The translations under genes were made by a program, and so were the position numbers. A stretch of DNA of 47,960 nucleotides, taken from Bacteroidota bacterium (GTDB taxonomy: Bacteria > Bacteroidota > Ignavibacteria > SZUA-365). The notes below the pieces were generated by a model, which was not told the DNA's origin, searched no databases, and was given only the letters and a program-made list of their open reading frames with translations. The DNA lies in contig QKAF01000153.1 of assembly GCA_003246455.1 (NCBI GenBank), positions 1-47,960 on the forward strand. The letters run 5' to 3'. Below, piece by piece: positions 8,456 through 16,686 of the stretch (position 1 is the first letter of the stretch; each line of letters begins with the position of its first letter).

Positions 8456-10330
8456 TCAGTTCTCGTAAAGAGTCACGTTCTGCAGTATGTTCTGGAGTAC
8501 TCCCTCGTACTCATGGAAACGATCCGACGGCGCGGTAAAACGGAGCAGATAGCCGCGATCAGCAATGGTGAACATGCAGTCCGCGGTGGTGATTCGCCTG
8601 TTTTCCGAACCCGCGCGGGAGTCCCGGTAACTGTACAGGATGGTGGGTGCCTTGCGCTCGCCGATGCGTATCTCCCCCTTGTCCAGAATCTCGACATCCC
8701 TGAGCACGATGCCGAGGGCCCTGACCTTCGCATCGTATACTTCGCTTGTCGCGAGGGGATACGGATTTCGTGTCAGCTGCATTTCGAAACGAACGTCCGC
8801 TCCGGCCTCGGGGGCCATGATGACCTCGGTATCCGTCGAGAGTTCCCGTCGTTCGATGCTCCAGCCCGGCGGGGCGCTCACCGTGCACTTGTATATACGG
8901 TCGGAATATGCGCCGTTGAAAATCCCTGTGCGCAGATCGCCCGCGGACGAGGCATCGAATGCATCAACAGACAGAATATCCACCCGAACAGCGCCCTGCA
9001 GTCGCTGGGCCTGCTCGCGAAGCTGCGCGACATCCAGCGCATGCAGCAGTTTCACGTGCACCGCATCGTCGAGAAACTCCCCCGTGACAGGGTCGATACT
9101 GAGCCAGCTCCCGGTCCACAGCTCCACCCAGACCGTACTCCGCCAGCGTTCCTGATCGGGGTGCATGCCGAGGACGAAGCGCGCGGGGATACCCGCCGCG
9201 CGGGCGAGCGTCACCATGAGCATCGCGGCATGGAGCGCGGTGCCGCGCGGGGTGCGCATCAGCCGGTCCGCGGCCACCACGGGAACGAAGTCATCGATGA
9301 CGAAATGCGTCTTCATCCAATGCTGAATTTCCGCCGCGACGATCCCCGCGTTCCTGTCTGTCAGCCGCAGCATCGTCACACGATCGCGCACCTCCTCGGA
9401 TGTCACCGGCAGCAGCGGGCTTTCCTTTTCGTATGCGATCATGTCCTCGTCGAGAACCGGCAGCGAAACGTCGCCGTGTTTCTGCCGGACCCGGGTGATG
9501 TGGAGATTGACCGACGCCGCGCTCCCCGTCGGATCGTCCATGATCGACTGCCGCTGATCCTCGGGCACGAGCCGGGCGCCGACATCGCGCGTGAGCGTCA
9601 GGCGGACGTTCATCGAACGGATATTGTCCTGCTCCGTCGGAAGAATCACCTGCGCCCCGCCCCAGAAAACGCCACAGTCCATGTCGCAGGGTTCGATGCC
9701 CGACACCGGTGCGTCGACCGGTTCCCACGCAAGACCGACTTCCTGCATTCGCCAGGCAAGTATTTCGGCTTTCGGAGAAACGACGAATTCGCTCTCCGTT
9801 CCGCAGAAGACATGCACCGTCCCGTCCGAGTCGTCCTGGCTGCGCACCGTCGTGTTGCGTGACAGAAGGTCCCGGACAAACAGCAGCTTCCGCGGTGTGG
9901 GAATATCGGCGCGGATGACGAGTTCAGGGAGAAAGACGTCCGGCACTGCGGAACAGTCTTCCCTCCAGCTGACGACATGCCCGTCGCTTTCCTCCCGCGA
10001 CAGATACAGCACTCCGTCGACACAGCTTCCCTTGATGATGCGGGATTTATCTCCCTCGTATTCCCTTCCATTCACCGACAGAACGCGAAGCGCGCTGTCC
10101 ACCAGCAGAGTCAGGTTCCGCTTCCAGGTGGTCGATCTGTCCTCGATGTTCGTGAAACGCCGTTCCTCGCGCAGCTCGCATTCCATGTAGCCGTTGGCCA
10201 GGCGATCGTATTTCAGCGTCAGCCTGCCGCAGTCGCTCCCGGCACGCAGCTCGCGAAATTGCTGCGCGTTGAGAAATGTTCCGGCAGACAGGGTAAGCGA
10301 GAAGAGAAAGAGAAATGGTGTCCAGCGCAT
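8456..10330 (-). CDS. Exported transglutaminase-fold protein with degenerate catalytic triad
   Basis: A 624-residue protein with a Sec signal peptide (residues 1-22, cut near LNA-QQ). The N-terminal half resembles DUF3857-type beta domains; a transglutaminase-like core lies at about 340-420. Alignment to the family pattern GxCxxxA...RAxGIPAR...HxWVE...DP shows GTALHAA, ARAAGIPAR, TVWVEL and SIDP. The cysteine position is therefore Ala365 and the histidine position Thr399, while Asp413 is kept. The fold should be present but the cysteine-protease/transglutaminase chemistry should not. The gene lies 134 bases upstream of the A2M gene on the same strand and probably belongs to the same envelope locus. 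Whether it binds peptides or A2M-trapped substrates is unknown. Confidence 0.75.
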   Translation of the reverse strand: MRWTPFLFLFSLTLSAGTFLNAQQFRELRAGSDCGRLTLKYDRLANGYMECELREERRFTNIEDRSTTWKRNLTLLVDSALRVLSVNGREYEGDKSRIIKGSCVDGVLYLSREESDGHVVSWREDCSAVPDVFLPELVIRADIPTPRKLLFVRDLLSRNTTVRSQDDSDGTVHVFCGTESEFVVSPKAEILAWRMQEVGLAWEPVDAPVSGIEPCDMDCGVFWGGAQVILPTEQDNIRSMNVRLTLTRDVGARLVPEDQRQSIMDDPTGSAASVNLHITRVRQKHGDVSLPVLDEDMIAYEKESPLLPVTSEEVRDRVTMLRLTDRNAGIVAAEIQHWMKTHFVIDDFVPVVAADRLMRTPRGTALHAAMLMVTLARAAGIPARFVLGMHPDQERWRSTVWVELWTGSWLSIDPVTGEFLDDAVHVKLLHALDVAQLREQAQRLQGAVRVDILSVDAFDASSAGDLRTGIFNGAYSDRIYKCTVSAPPGWSIERRELSTDTEVIMAPEAGADVRFEMQLTRNPYPLATSEVYDAKVRALGIVLRDVEILDKGEIRIGERKAPTILYSYRDSRAGSENRRITTADCMFTIADRGYLLRFTAPSDRFHEYEGVLQNILQNVTLYEN

Positions 10331-10381
10331 CGTTCCGTACGGGATGAGATGAATACAGACCTAAAATGTACGGAATTACGA

Positions 10382-10401
10382 GCATTTCTGGTAGGAAATG
10401 C
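10382..10401. repeat. Short inverted repeat GCATTTC-N6-GAAATGC
   Basis: A perfect seven-base inverted repeat with a six-base spacer, in the 114-base gap between the small membrane protein gene and the transglutaminase-fold gene. It could be an operator or a weak hairpin ahead of the downstream genes. There is no adjacent T-tract, so a terminator is unlikely. Confidence 0.4.
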
Positions 10402-10444
10402 GGATTCCCCGCCGAATGCCGGGAGCGCCTCTCCGTGCGATGTA

Positions 10445-10750
10445 TCAGGGAGTGTCGATCTCGAAGTCTTTCGACGCGTACTGTTCCGACGCATGGATAT
10501 CCGGGCTTTCCGCGTCAGCGGCGCCGGAATCTTCATTTGCGGAATCCTCTGCGGACGCGAGGGCATTTCCGCTCCCATATGCCTCTTCGTACGTCGCCAT
10601 GTATTCCGCCTCGCGCTGCTCGACAACGCGTCTCCGCCGCCAGGCCGGAAACCACAGCAGGAAGAACAGAACTCCGAACAGCAGTGCCGCGCCGAAGATG
10701 ATGAGCGTAAGATCCCCTGCCTCTCCGGTTCCTGCCAGTGTGACATCCAT
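10445..10750 (-). CDS. Small single-pass membrane protein with acidic tail, function unknown
   Basis: A protein of about 101 residues, starting at the ATG at 10748-10750, which has a strong SD (GGAGG, about five bases upstream). Longer in-frame starts (10783, 10843) run into the promoter and the terminator hairpin and are rejected. It has a short N-terminus, one hydrophobic helix (about residues 14-34), a basic stop-transfer stretch RRRR, and then an acidic Ala/Glu/Ser/Asp-rich tail in the cytoplasm. I do not recognise a family. It is the first gene of the minus-strand series leading to the transglutaminase-fold protein, A2M and PbpC, so a role in the envelope is possible but inferred only from position. 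Confidence 0.65.
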   Translation of the reverse strand: MDVTLAGTGEAGDLTLIIFGAALLFGVLFFLLWFPAWRRRRVVEQREAEYMATYEEAYGSGNALASAEDSANEDSGAADAESPDIHASEQYASKDFEIDTP

Positions 10751-10781
10751 TGCCGCCTCCGCTTGCTGTAATTGTTGCGGC

Positions 10782-10810
10782 ATACTATCGAATTCGGATA
10801 GAATAGTCAA
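10782..10810 (-). promoter_or_regulatory. Promoter of the small membrane protein / envelope gene series
   Basis: On the minus strand TTGACT (10810-10805) and TAGTAT (10787-10782) are separated by exactly 17 bases, a close match to a housekeeping promoter. Transcription would begin about 25 bases before the chosen ATG at 10750. It sits directly after the terminator of the preceding minus-strand gene, so it marks the start of a new transcription unit. Confidence 0.6.
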
Positions 10811-10812
10811 TA

Positions 10813-10839
10813 AAAAAGGAGGCGCGCGGCCTCCTTTTT
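10813..10839. terminator. Bidirectional rho-independent terminator
   Basis: AAAAAGGAGGC, loop GCGCG, GCCTCCTTTTT: a perfect 11-base-pair stem with A/T tracts on both sides. It follows the stop of the BNR-repeat gene (10892) on the minus strand and insulates it from the next promoter. Confidence 0.85.
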
Positions 10840-10891
10840 CCATCAGGGCACTGTGCGATCCGCACCGGGAGCGATGCGGCCGCCGTTTCGT

Positions 10892-13800
10892 CTACCGGAG
10901 CTCGGGAAGCCGGCCCGGCGTCCACGGCGCGTTGAACTGCTCGAGCGTGTTCTGCAGCATCGGAATGTCCGCTTCGCCGAGGGTGCGAAGCGAATCGAGA
11001 ATCGGACGCAGAAGGGTCACGACATGCTCGATTTCCTGGAGGTGCTGCGGTGTGGGGCCCGAGGTGGAGTTCCACATTCCGTAGGCGACTTCCTGCATGC
11101 GCTCAAGCACGGAGGGCGGCTGCACCCCGTTGCGGCTGCTGATCGACTTGTCGCCGTTCAGCGTGCGATCGATCGAACGCAGCCGTTCGCGCAGCGCATT
11201 GAGCTGCGTCCGCAGCGCAGGATCCAGATTCGGGGTGACGAGCATGGTTTTCTCCAGCACCTGCAGGCGCTCGTCCATCTCTGCCGCATATTTCTGCGCG
11301 CCGATCCCGACGCGCTGGACTTCCATGACCCGCCGGTGGAAAGCTGCAAGCGCCTTCCGATCCGTCGCGGGCAGCGTCGCATTGCCAAGCACGCTCGCGC
11401 TGAAGGGAACGGGACCGGCGAGCGGAGATTCCACGCCGTTTTCAACGATCGAGAGCTCCACGGTGTACGTGCCCGGCATCGCGAACATGCCGCGATGACC
11501 GTTGGTCTTGCTGTCCTTTCCCACGGGGCTGGGGCTGCTGTAGCGCAGATCCCAGGTGATGCGCTGCACTCCGGACTTCACCGCCGAGGTCAGCTGCCGG
11601 GCGACAGTCCCTTCTGCGTCGCGAATGGTGAAAAGCAGATACGGCGCCTGCTGCTCGTCTTCCGCACGCAGGTCATCCCATCCGGGGTACGGCGGCGTCT
11701 TCTTCTCCTTGCGCAGCTTCTTTTCCGCTTCCTGCCGCAGGTTTTTCCGGGACTTGTAGGCATCCCTCACGAAGTACGTGAACGTCGCTCCGAATGCAGG
11801 ATTTTCGGATGTGAAAAACGTTTCTCCCTGGTAGCCGATGGCACGCTGCCTCGCCTCGACGAACATGAGGGCGTCCCGCACCGGAAAGACCGCGGCCGCG
11901 GAATTGAAGAGCGATTCGTCGATCGCGCGCAGCGGGGAGTAATCGTCGAGCACGTAGAATCCGCGTCCGAAGGTGGCGAGGACGAGATCGTTTTCGCGCT
12001 TCTGAATCGCCAGGTCCTTCACCGCGATGGTCGGAAGACCGGATTTGAGCTGAATCCACTTTCTGCCGCCGTCCAGGCTCGTCTGCACTCCGAATTCCGT
12101 CCCGAGGAAAAGGAGTGACGGTTTGGCGTAGTCCTCGGCGAGCGAGTACACGGGAGCGTTGTCCTGCAGATTCGCGGAGATGGACGTCCAGCTTCGGCCC
12201 CGGTCGGTGCTCTTCATGACGTACGGTTTGAAGTCCGCCATCTTGTGGTTGTCGAATGTCGCGTACACGGTATTGGCGTCGTGCTGCGAGGCACGCAGAC
12301 AGCTCACATAGGTCATCTCCGGCACACCCGCGATGCGGTCGATTTTCCGCCAGTTCTTCCCGGCGTCCTCGCTGACCTGGATCAGTCCGTCGTCCGTGCC
12401 GACGTACAGCAGGCCTTCAACAACCGGCGATTCATCAAGCGAGACGATGTTCCCGTACAGGGAGGTGCTGGCATTTTTCGCGACCGCTTCCGGTCCCCAG
12501 ACCTTCCCCATCACGGGAAGAGTATTGCGATCGATCTGTCGCGTGAGATCGCCGGAGACCGCGGTCCAGCTTTCGCCGCGATCATCGCTGCGGAACAGCA
12601 TGTTCGCCGCGAAATACAGACGCGTCGCCTTGTGCGGACTTATCAGCAGCGGAGCATCCCAGTTCCACCGATATCCGTTCTCCCCCGGCGCAGGCTGCGG
12701 CTGGATACTGAGGCGTTCACCGCTCGCCTTGTCAAAACGGACAAGTCCGCCGTACTGAGACTGTGCGTAGACGATATTGGGATTATCGGGATCGATCTGC
12801 GATTCGAATCCGTCCCCGCCGTTGGTATAAAACCAGTCCTCGCTGAAAATTCCGTCGGCCTTGTTCGTGCGGGAGGGACCGCCGAGACTGTTGTTGTCCT
12901 GTGTCCCGCCGTAGACGAAGTAAAACGGTGTCGCGTTATCCACCGCCACGCGATAGAACTGCGTGACCGGCAGATTCCCGAAGAACTGCCATTTCTCACC
13001 GCCGTCATACGATTCATACACGCCGCCGTCGCCGCCGATACGCAGGTGGCTTGTGTTGGAAGGATCGATCCACAGCGCGTGATCGTCGACATGGCGTCGG
13101 CGATTGCCGAGGTGGCGATATGTTTTGAAACCGTCGGTCGAAACGCGGGTGTACGTGTCGAGCGAGTAGACTTTTTCCGGATCCAGCGGATCGCAGATGA
13201 GTTCGTTGTAGTACTGCGCGCTGACGGTCGAATACTCACTGCGGCGTTCCCAGCTCGCGCCGCGGTCGGTGGACCTGAAGGCGCCTCCCTTGTCTTCCGA
13301 CGCCTCGATAATCGCGTAGATGTAATCGGGATTCGCCGGGGAGATTGCAAGGCCGATGCGTCCGACATCGCCGGCGGGGAGTCCGCCCGAGAGTGTATCC
13401 CAGCTCGCTCCCCCGTTGGTGGTCTTGAAAATCCGGCTTTCCGGACCGCCGTTGATGAGCGTCCACACGTGCCTGCGCCGCTGATACGATGCGGCATAAA
13501 GCACCTTCGGATCCCGCGGATCCATGACCACGTCGGTCACACCGGTATTTTCGCTGATCGAAAGCACCGGGGTCCAGGAATTTCCGGCGTCCGTCGTTTT
13601 ATAAAGACCGCGATCTCCGCCGGGTCCCCAGAGCGGCCCCTGCGCTGCGACGTAGACGATGCGTGTATCCGACGGATCCACGACGATCTTCCCGATGTGC
13701 TCGGATTTCTTCAGTCCCATGTTCTTCCAGCTTTTCCCGCCGTCCGCACTGCGATACACACCGTCGCCCCATGATACGGAGCGCTGCGAATTGTTTTCGC

Positions 13801-14167
13801 CGCTGCCCACCCACACGATATGCGGGTTGCCCGGATCGAGCGTCACACAGCCGATGGAGTAAGAAGCCTCCTTCTCGAACACGGGAGAAAAACTGATGCC
13901 GTTGTTCGAGGTCTTCCACACGCCGCCCGAGGCGACGGCGACGTAGAACTCCGCGGTGTTCCGCGGATTTACGGCGAAGTCGATGATACGGCCCGAAGGC
14001 AGCGCAGGTCCGATGCTGCGGAATTTCAATCCCGAAAGCATCGTGGAGTTGAGTTCCTTTTTCTTTCCTCCTTCCGCCGCGGCATCGTCATCGTCCTGCG
14101 CCCGCAGAGGGAGCACGATCAGGCAGAGAAGGAGAAGAGCGGTGGTTAATCGAAGCAATTGTGTCAT
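10892..14167 (-). CDS. Secreted BNR/Asp-box (sortilin/VPS10-like) repeat protein
   Basis: A 1091-residue protein with a Sec signal peptide (residues 1-23, LPLRA-Q). The first ~700 residues carry repeated Asp-box-like motifs of the type GVYRSADGGKSW, GLYKTTDAGNSW and FRSTDRGASW, which build one or two beta-propellers of the BNR/sortilin-like class. The C-terminal ~250 residues (after about 830) contain a beta-domain (PGTYTVELSI) and helical stretches. Close relatives are common in Bacteroidota and Acidobacteriota as glycosyl-hydrolase-like or WD40/YVTN/BNR repeat proteins, but no catalytic residues can be assigned and enzymatic activity is not shown. There is no T9SS-type C-terminal domain, so a periplasmic location is most likely. 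It is monocistronic, with its own terminator. Confidence 0.85.
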   Translation of the reverse strand: MTQLLRLTTALLLLCLIVLPLRAQDDDDAAAEGGKKKELNSTMLSGLKFRSIGPALPSGRIIDFAVNPRNTAEFYVAVASGGVWKTSNNGISFSPVFEKEASYSIGCVTLDPGNPHIVWVGSGENNSQRSVSWGDGVYRSADGGKSWKNMGLKKSEHIGKIVVDPSDTRIVYVAAQGPLWGPGGDRGLYKTTDAGNSWTPVLSISENTGVTDVVMDPRDPKVLYAASYQRRRHVWTLINGGPESRIFKTTNGGASWDTLSGGLPAGDVGRIGLAISPANPDYIYAIIEASEDKGGAFRSTDRGASWERRSEYSTVSAQYYNELICDPLDPEKVYSLDTYTRVSTDGFKTYRHLGNRRRHVDDHALWIDPSNTSHLRIGGDGGVYESYDGGEKWQFFGNLPVTQFYRVAVDNATPFYFVYGGTQDNNSLGGPSRTNKADGIFSEDWFYTNGGDGFESQIDPDNPNIVYAQSQYGGLVRFDKASGERLSIQPQPAPGENGYRWNWDAPLLISPHKATRLYFAANMLFRSDDRGESWTAVSGDLTRQIDRNTLPVMGKVWGPEAVAKNASTSLYGNIVSLDESPVVEGLLYVGTDDGLIQVSEDAGKNWRKIDRIAGVPEMTYVSCLRASQHDANTVYATFDNHKMADFKPYVMKSTDRGRSWTSISANLQDNAPVYSLAEDYAKPSLLFLGTEFGVQTSLDGGRKWIQLKSGLPTIAVKDLAIQKRENDLVLATFGRGFYVLDDYSPLRAIDESLFNSAAAVFPVRDALMFVEARQRAIGYQGETFFTSENPAFGATFTYFVRDAYKSRKNLRQEAEKKLRKEKKTPPYPGWDDLRAEDEQQAPYLLFTIRDAEGTVARQLTSAVKSGVQRITWDLRYSSPSPVGKDSKTNGHRGMFAMPGTYTVELSIVENGVESPLAGPVPFSASVLGNATLPATDRKALAAFHRRVMEVQRVGIGAQKYAAEMDERLQVLEKTMLVTPNLDPALRTQLNALRERLRSIDRTLNGDKSISSRNGVQPPSVLERMQEVAYGMWNSTSGPTPQHLQEIEHVVTLLRPILDSLRTLGEADIPMLQNTLEQFNAPWTPGRLPELR

Positions 14168-14328
14168 GGGTATCCCCGAGATGTGAGCGGTTGAACGGTG
14201 CGCGGACGTGACTCACCCGAGGATCACGCGGTCCGGGGACAGCGCATCCCGGTGCCAGTCACTGCCTGTCAGCGGTTCCCGGAAGATACAATATTCGGAT
14301 AATATTCCCTGAGAAGGACGGGCGCGGA

Positions 14329-15927
14329 TCAGAACGTCAGCGGGATAAGCATGCTCAGGCCGAGCCCGCCGTACGCCGACGGACCTCTCGAGGAGCGATC
14401 CGGATTTTCATACTCCGTGTACCACCAGTCCTCCCGCTCGACCATCAACCCGGGCTTCATCTCCATGCGGAGCTCACAGGAAACATCGCATCCCGCAAGC
14501 CGGAATCCGCAGCCGATCCGGAAAAAGGCGGACTGCAGCAGGTTGTCCTTGAGCAGCCGTGTCCTCTCGCGGCTTCCCCACCCCATGCCGGATTCGGAGT
14601 ACTTTCCCATGTCATCCCAGTTCGCCACCCAGTCGACACCGGCATACAGCCTGCTGAAGCGCCCCGTGTGCAGCTGAAGACGAAGCCCCGCAGCGCCGTG
14701 GAGCGGACCGAGACTCAGGTGGGGAAACAGGGAGAGCAGCGGCTGTGCGTTTTGTTTCCGCACGAGCGGAAATTCCCTGCCTGCAACGATCGCGGGCAGA
14801 CCCGCGAAGGGACGTGAATCGACCCGGTACCAGTTGAAGAGGAATTCCAGTCCCAGCGCGATATCCGGCACATCCCACTGACCCCCGTCCGCGGAGACGA
14901 GATGCGTGTCGCCCTGCGCCGAATCATCCGTGAGCTCAGTATCCCGCGGTATTTCCGGTCTCGGAGTTCTCCCGAGCCGATCGAGAACCTCAGGCGGTGG
15001 ATAGTCCGTCATGATTTTTTCGCGAACTTCGGAGAGTACCTCCTCGCGATTGGAATTCGTCACGCTGTTGGAGGCACGCTCCTCACCCAGGACCGACGCC
15101 GTGATCAAGCCGGGAATGATGCTCAGAATGCCCGAGGTCACGAGCGCCGTCGGCAGGATAAAGGTCAGGGACCCGCTGCCCCCGCGTCCTGACCACGGAT
15201 CCCGCTGAAGCATGCTGATGCCGCTCGTCAGCGCAGCGGTCGTCACCAGCCACCCCAGCCAGCCGTGTTCCGCGGAACTAGAGAAATACGTTCCCCGGAT
15301 GGAGTCGATCTCGCTGAGTGACAGGATCGTCAGAGAGGAATCGATCCTGCGGTGGTCATACCGGCCGTCCCCGGTCCACAGGGCGATCCGCCGGTCCGTC
15401 AGCGCGAGAGGTATGCCGCGCACTGTGGATCCGTCTCGAAGCACGAATCCCTGCTGCTCCCCTTTGTTCTCCGTGCGCACGGGAAATCGGAGCACATGCT
15501 TCTGCATGAGTGATGCGAAACAGCGCTGCAGGGAGGGATCCTGCAGTTCGTTCCCGAGCACCTTCATCGATTGACCGCCCTCCCCCATGCGCTCGTATGC
15601 ATCGAGAAAAATGGCGAGCACCGCGGCCTCGCAGGCCGTGAGAGAAATCCGTTTCACACCGTCATGGGTCCCGACGCTGAACGTCATGACCGTATCGTTC
15701 CGTGACACGGTGGCGCCCGACGGCTCGCTGATCTCCGGAAACAGACCGAAATACCCGATTGCCGCGACATCGATATCGTCACCGATGCGCGGGAGCGGTG
15801 CGACGGGTACCTGCGCATACAGGGGCGAAACGAGAAGGAACGCCGCGAGGGCGAGGGGAAAACTTCCCGAGAAGATACGCCTCGGCATCGAGCGTTGAAT
15901 TTTTCGGCCAGGATGCGGGATGGACAT
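14329..15927 (-). CDS. Exported protein of unknown function
   Basis: A 532-residue protein with a signal peptide that follows an unusually long basic N-terminus (cut near LYA-Q, residue 39). The upstream start at 15927 has an SD-like AGAGGG; the ATG at 15888 would give a more usual signal length but has no SD. A hydrophobic pair of segments lies at about 225-285, and the C-terminal ~180 residues alternate like outer-membrane beta strands and end in an aromatic residue (LIPLTF). I recognise no named family. A membrane-associated or barrel-like envelope protein is the best guess. It is transcribed divergently from the methyltransferase gene with overlapping upstream regions. Confidence 0.6.
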   Translation of the reverse strand: MSIPHPGRKIQRSMPRRIFSGSFPLALAAFLLVSPLYAQVPVAPLPRIGDDIDVAAIGYFGLFPEISEPSGATVSRNDTVMTFSVGTHDGVKRISLTACEAAVLAIFLDAYERMGEGGQSMKVLGNELQDPSLQRCFASLMQKHVLRFPVRTENKGEQQGFVLRDGSTVRGIPLALTDRRIALWTGDGRYDHRRIDSSLTILSLSEIDSIRGTYFSSSAEHGWLGWLVTTAALTSGISMLQRDPWSGRGGSGSLTFILPTALVTSGILSIIPGLITASVLGEERASNSVTNSNREEVLSEVREKIMTDYPPPEVLDRLGRTPRPEIPRDTELTDDSAQGDTHLVSADGGQWDVPDIALGLEFLFNWYRVDSRPFAGLPAIVAGREFPLVRKQNAQPLLSLFPHLSLGPLHGAAGLRLQLHTGRFSRLYAGVDWVANWDDMGKYSESGMGWGSRERTRLLKDNLLQSAFFRIGCGFRLAGCDVSCELRMEMKPGLMVEREDWWYTEYENPDRSSRGPSAYGGLGLSMLIPLTF

Positions 15928-15980
15928 GATCCCTCTGCGGATGTAACGGCAGGTTGCAGGAATTTCCGTATTTTCAATGC

Positions 15981-16661
15981 ATGGAGCAAACGCAGCAGCA
16001 GATCATCGACTACTACAACGAATTCTATTCCACCGAGGGATTCCGGTATTACGCCCCTGAGTTCACGACGGCGGTGCTGAAATCCCTCTGTGTAAAAGCC
16101 GGGATACAACCCGGAGCCCGGGTGCTGGACGTCGGATGCGCCACGGGATACTACAGCGCGATCCTGGCATCGCTCGGCTATGATGTCACCGGCATCGACA
16201 TCAGCGCGACCGGCATCGAGAAAGCCAGGGCATTGTATCCGCATATTCGCTTCGAAGTGCAGGACGCAACCGCGCTTCCCTACGAGAAGGGATCATTTGA
16301 CTTTGTCTTCGCCCTCGGCGTGAGCGTCGCAAACACGCAGGACCTGGGAGAACTCCATACCTGGCTGAAGCACCTGACGGGCGTGCTGACACCCGGCGGC
16401 ACTCTGGCCCTGCTCGGAGGAAGCCGGCTCACCGGCGCGGTCACGGAGTCGTCGGACTGGTTCAATCACACGTGGAAAGACATTCGCGGGTTCGTTCCCC
16501 CGTGGGCGGCACAGGTACGCGGTCCATGGCTGACGCATTTCCGCCTGATGCGCGCGCTTCCGCCGGCGCTCTCGATGAACGCGCTGACGACGCTGCTGAT
16601 GCGCTGGATCCCTATGGGCTTCCAGCGCAGGGTCGTTCTGCTCATTAAAAATGATTCGTGA
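15981..16661 (+). CDS. SAM-dependent class I methyltransferase
   Basis: A protein of about 226 residues with the Rossmann-fold methyltransferase motif I VLDVGCATGYYSAIL, an acidic residue ending strand 2 (VTGIDIS) and the motif with DATALPYEKGSFDFVFALG typical of the Methyltransf_11/25 class (UbiE-like small-molecule methyltransferases). The substrate cannot be inferred. A TTG start at 15954 is possible, but the ATG at 15981 is chosen because it leaves a normal N-terminus; no clear SD is present. The C-terminal part (PALSMNALTTLLMRW) is hydrophobic, as in methyltransferases acting on lipidic substrates. No neighbouring gene points to a pathway. Confidence 0.85.
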   Translation: MEQTQQQIIDYYNEFYSTEGFRYYAPEFTTAVLKSLCVKAGIQPGARVLDVGCATGYYSAILASLGYDVTGIDISATGIEKARALYPHIRFEVQDATALPYEKGSFDFVFALGVSVANTQDLGELHTWLKHLTGVLTPGGTLALLGGSRLTGAVTESSDWFNHTWKDIRGFVPPWAAQVRGPWLTHFRLMRALPPALSMNALTTLLMRWIPMGFQRRVVLLIKNDS

Positions 16662-16686
16662 CCGGGGATCCCGCCCCTTCCGCTCC

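Noticed and set aside
8438-9862. Long open frames antisense to clear genes (also 1465-2427, 12245-13774, 16762-17928, 18216-19574, 21701-23134, 23863-25392, 25389-26738, 29046-29984, 33613-34710, 34380-35765, 37421-38761, 39719-41050 and 44818-45834)
   Set aside because: All lie opposite well-recognised proteins, are rich in Arg, His, Pro and Ala as expected of antisense frames in GC-rich DNA, and show no family motifs or SD sequences.
10751-10843. N-terminal extension of the small membrane protein (start at 10843)
   Set aside because: The extension is translated from the terminator hairpin and promoter; the strong SD belongs to the ATG at 10750.
14168-14328. Possible sigma-54 promoter TGGCACCGGGATGCG upstream of the BNR-repeat gene (minus strand)
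   Set aside because: The distance between the GG and GC elements is nine instead of ten bases, so it does not fit the strict -24/-12 spacing.
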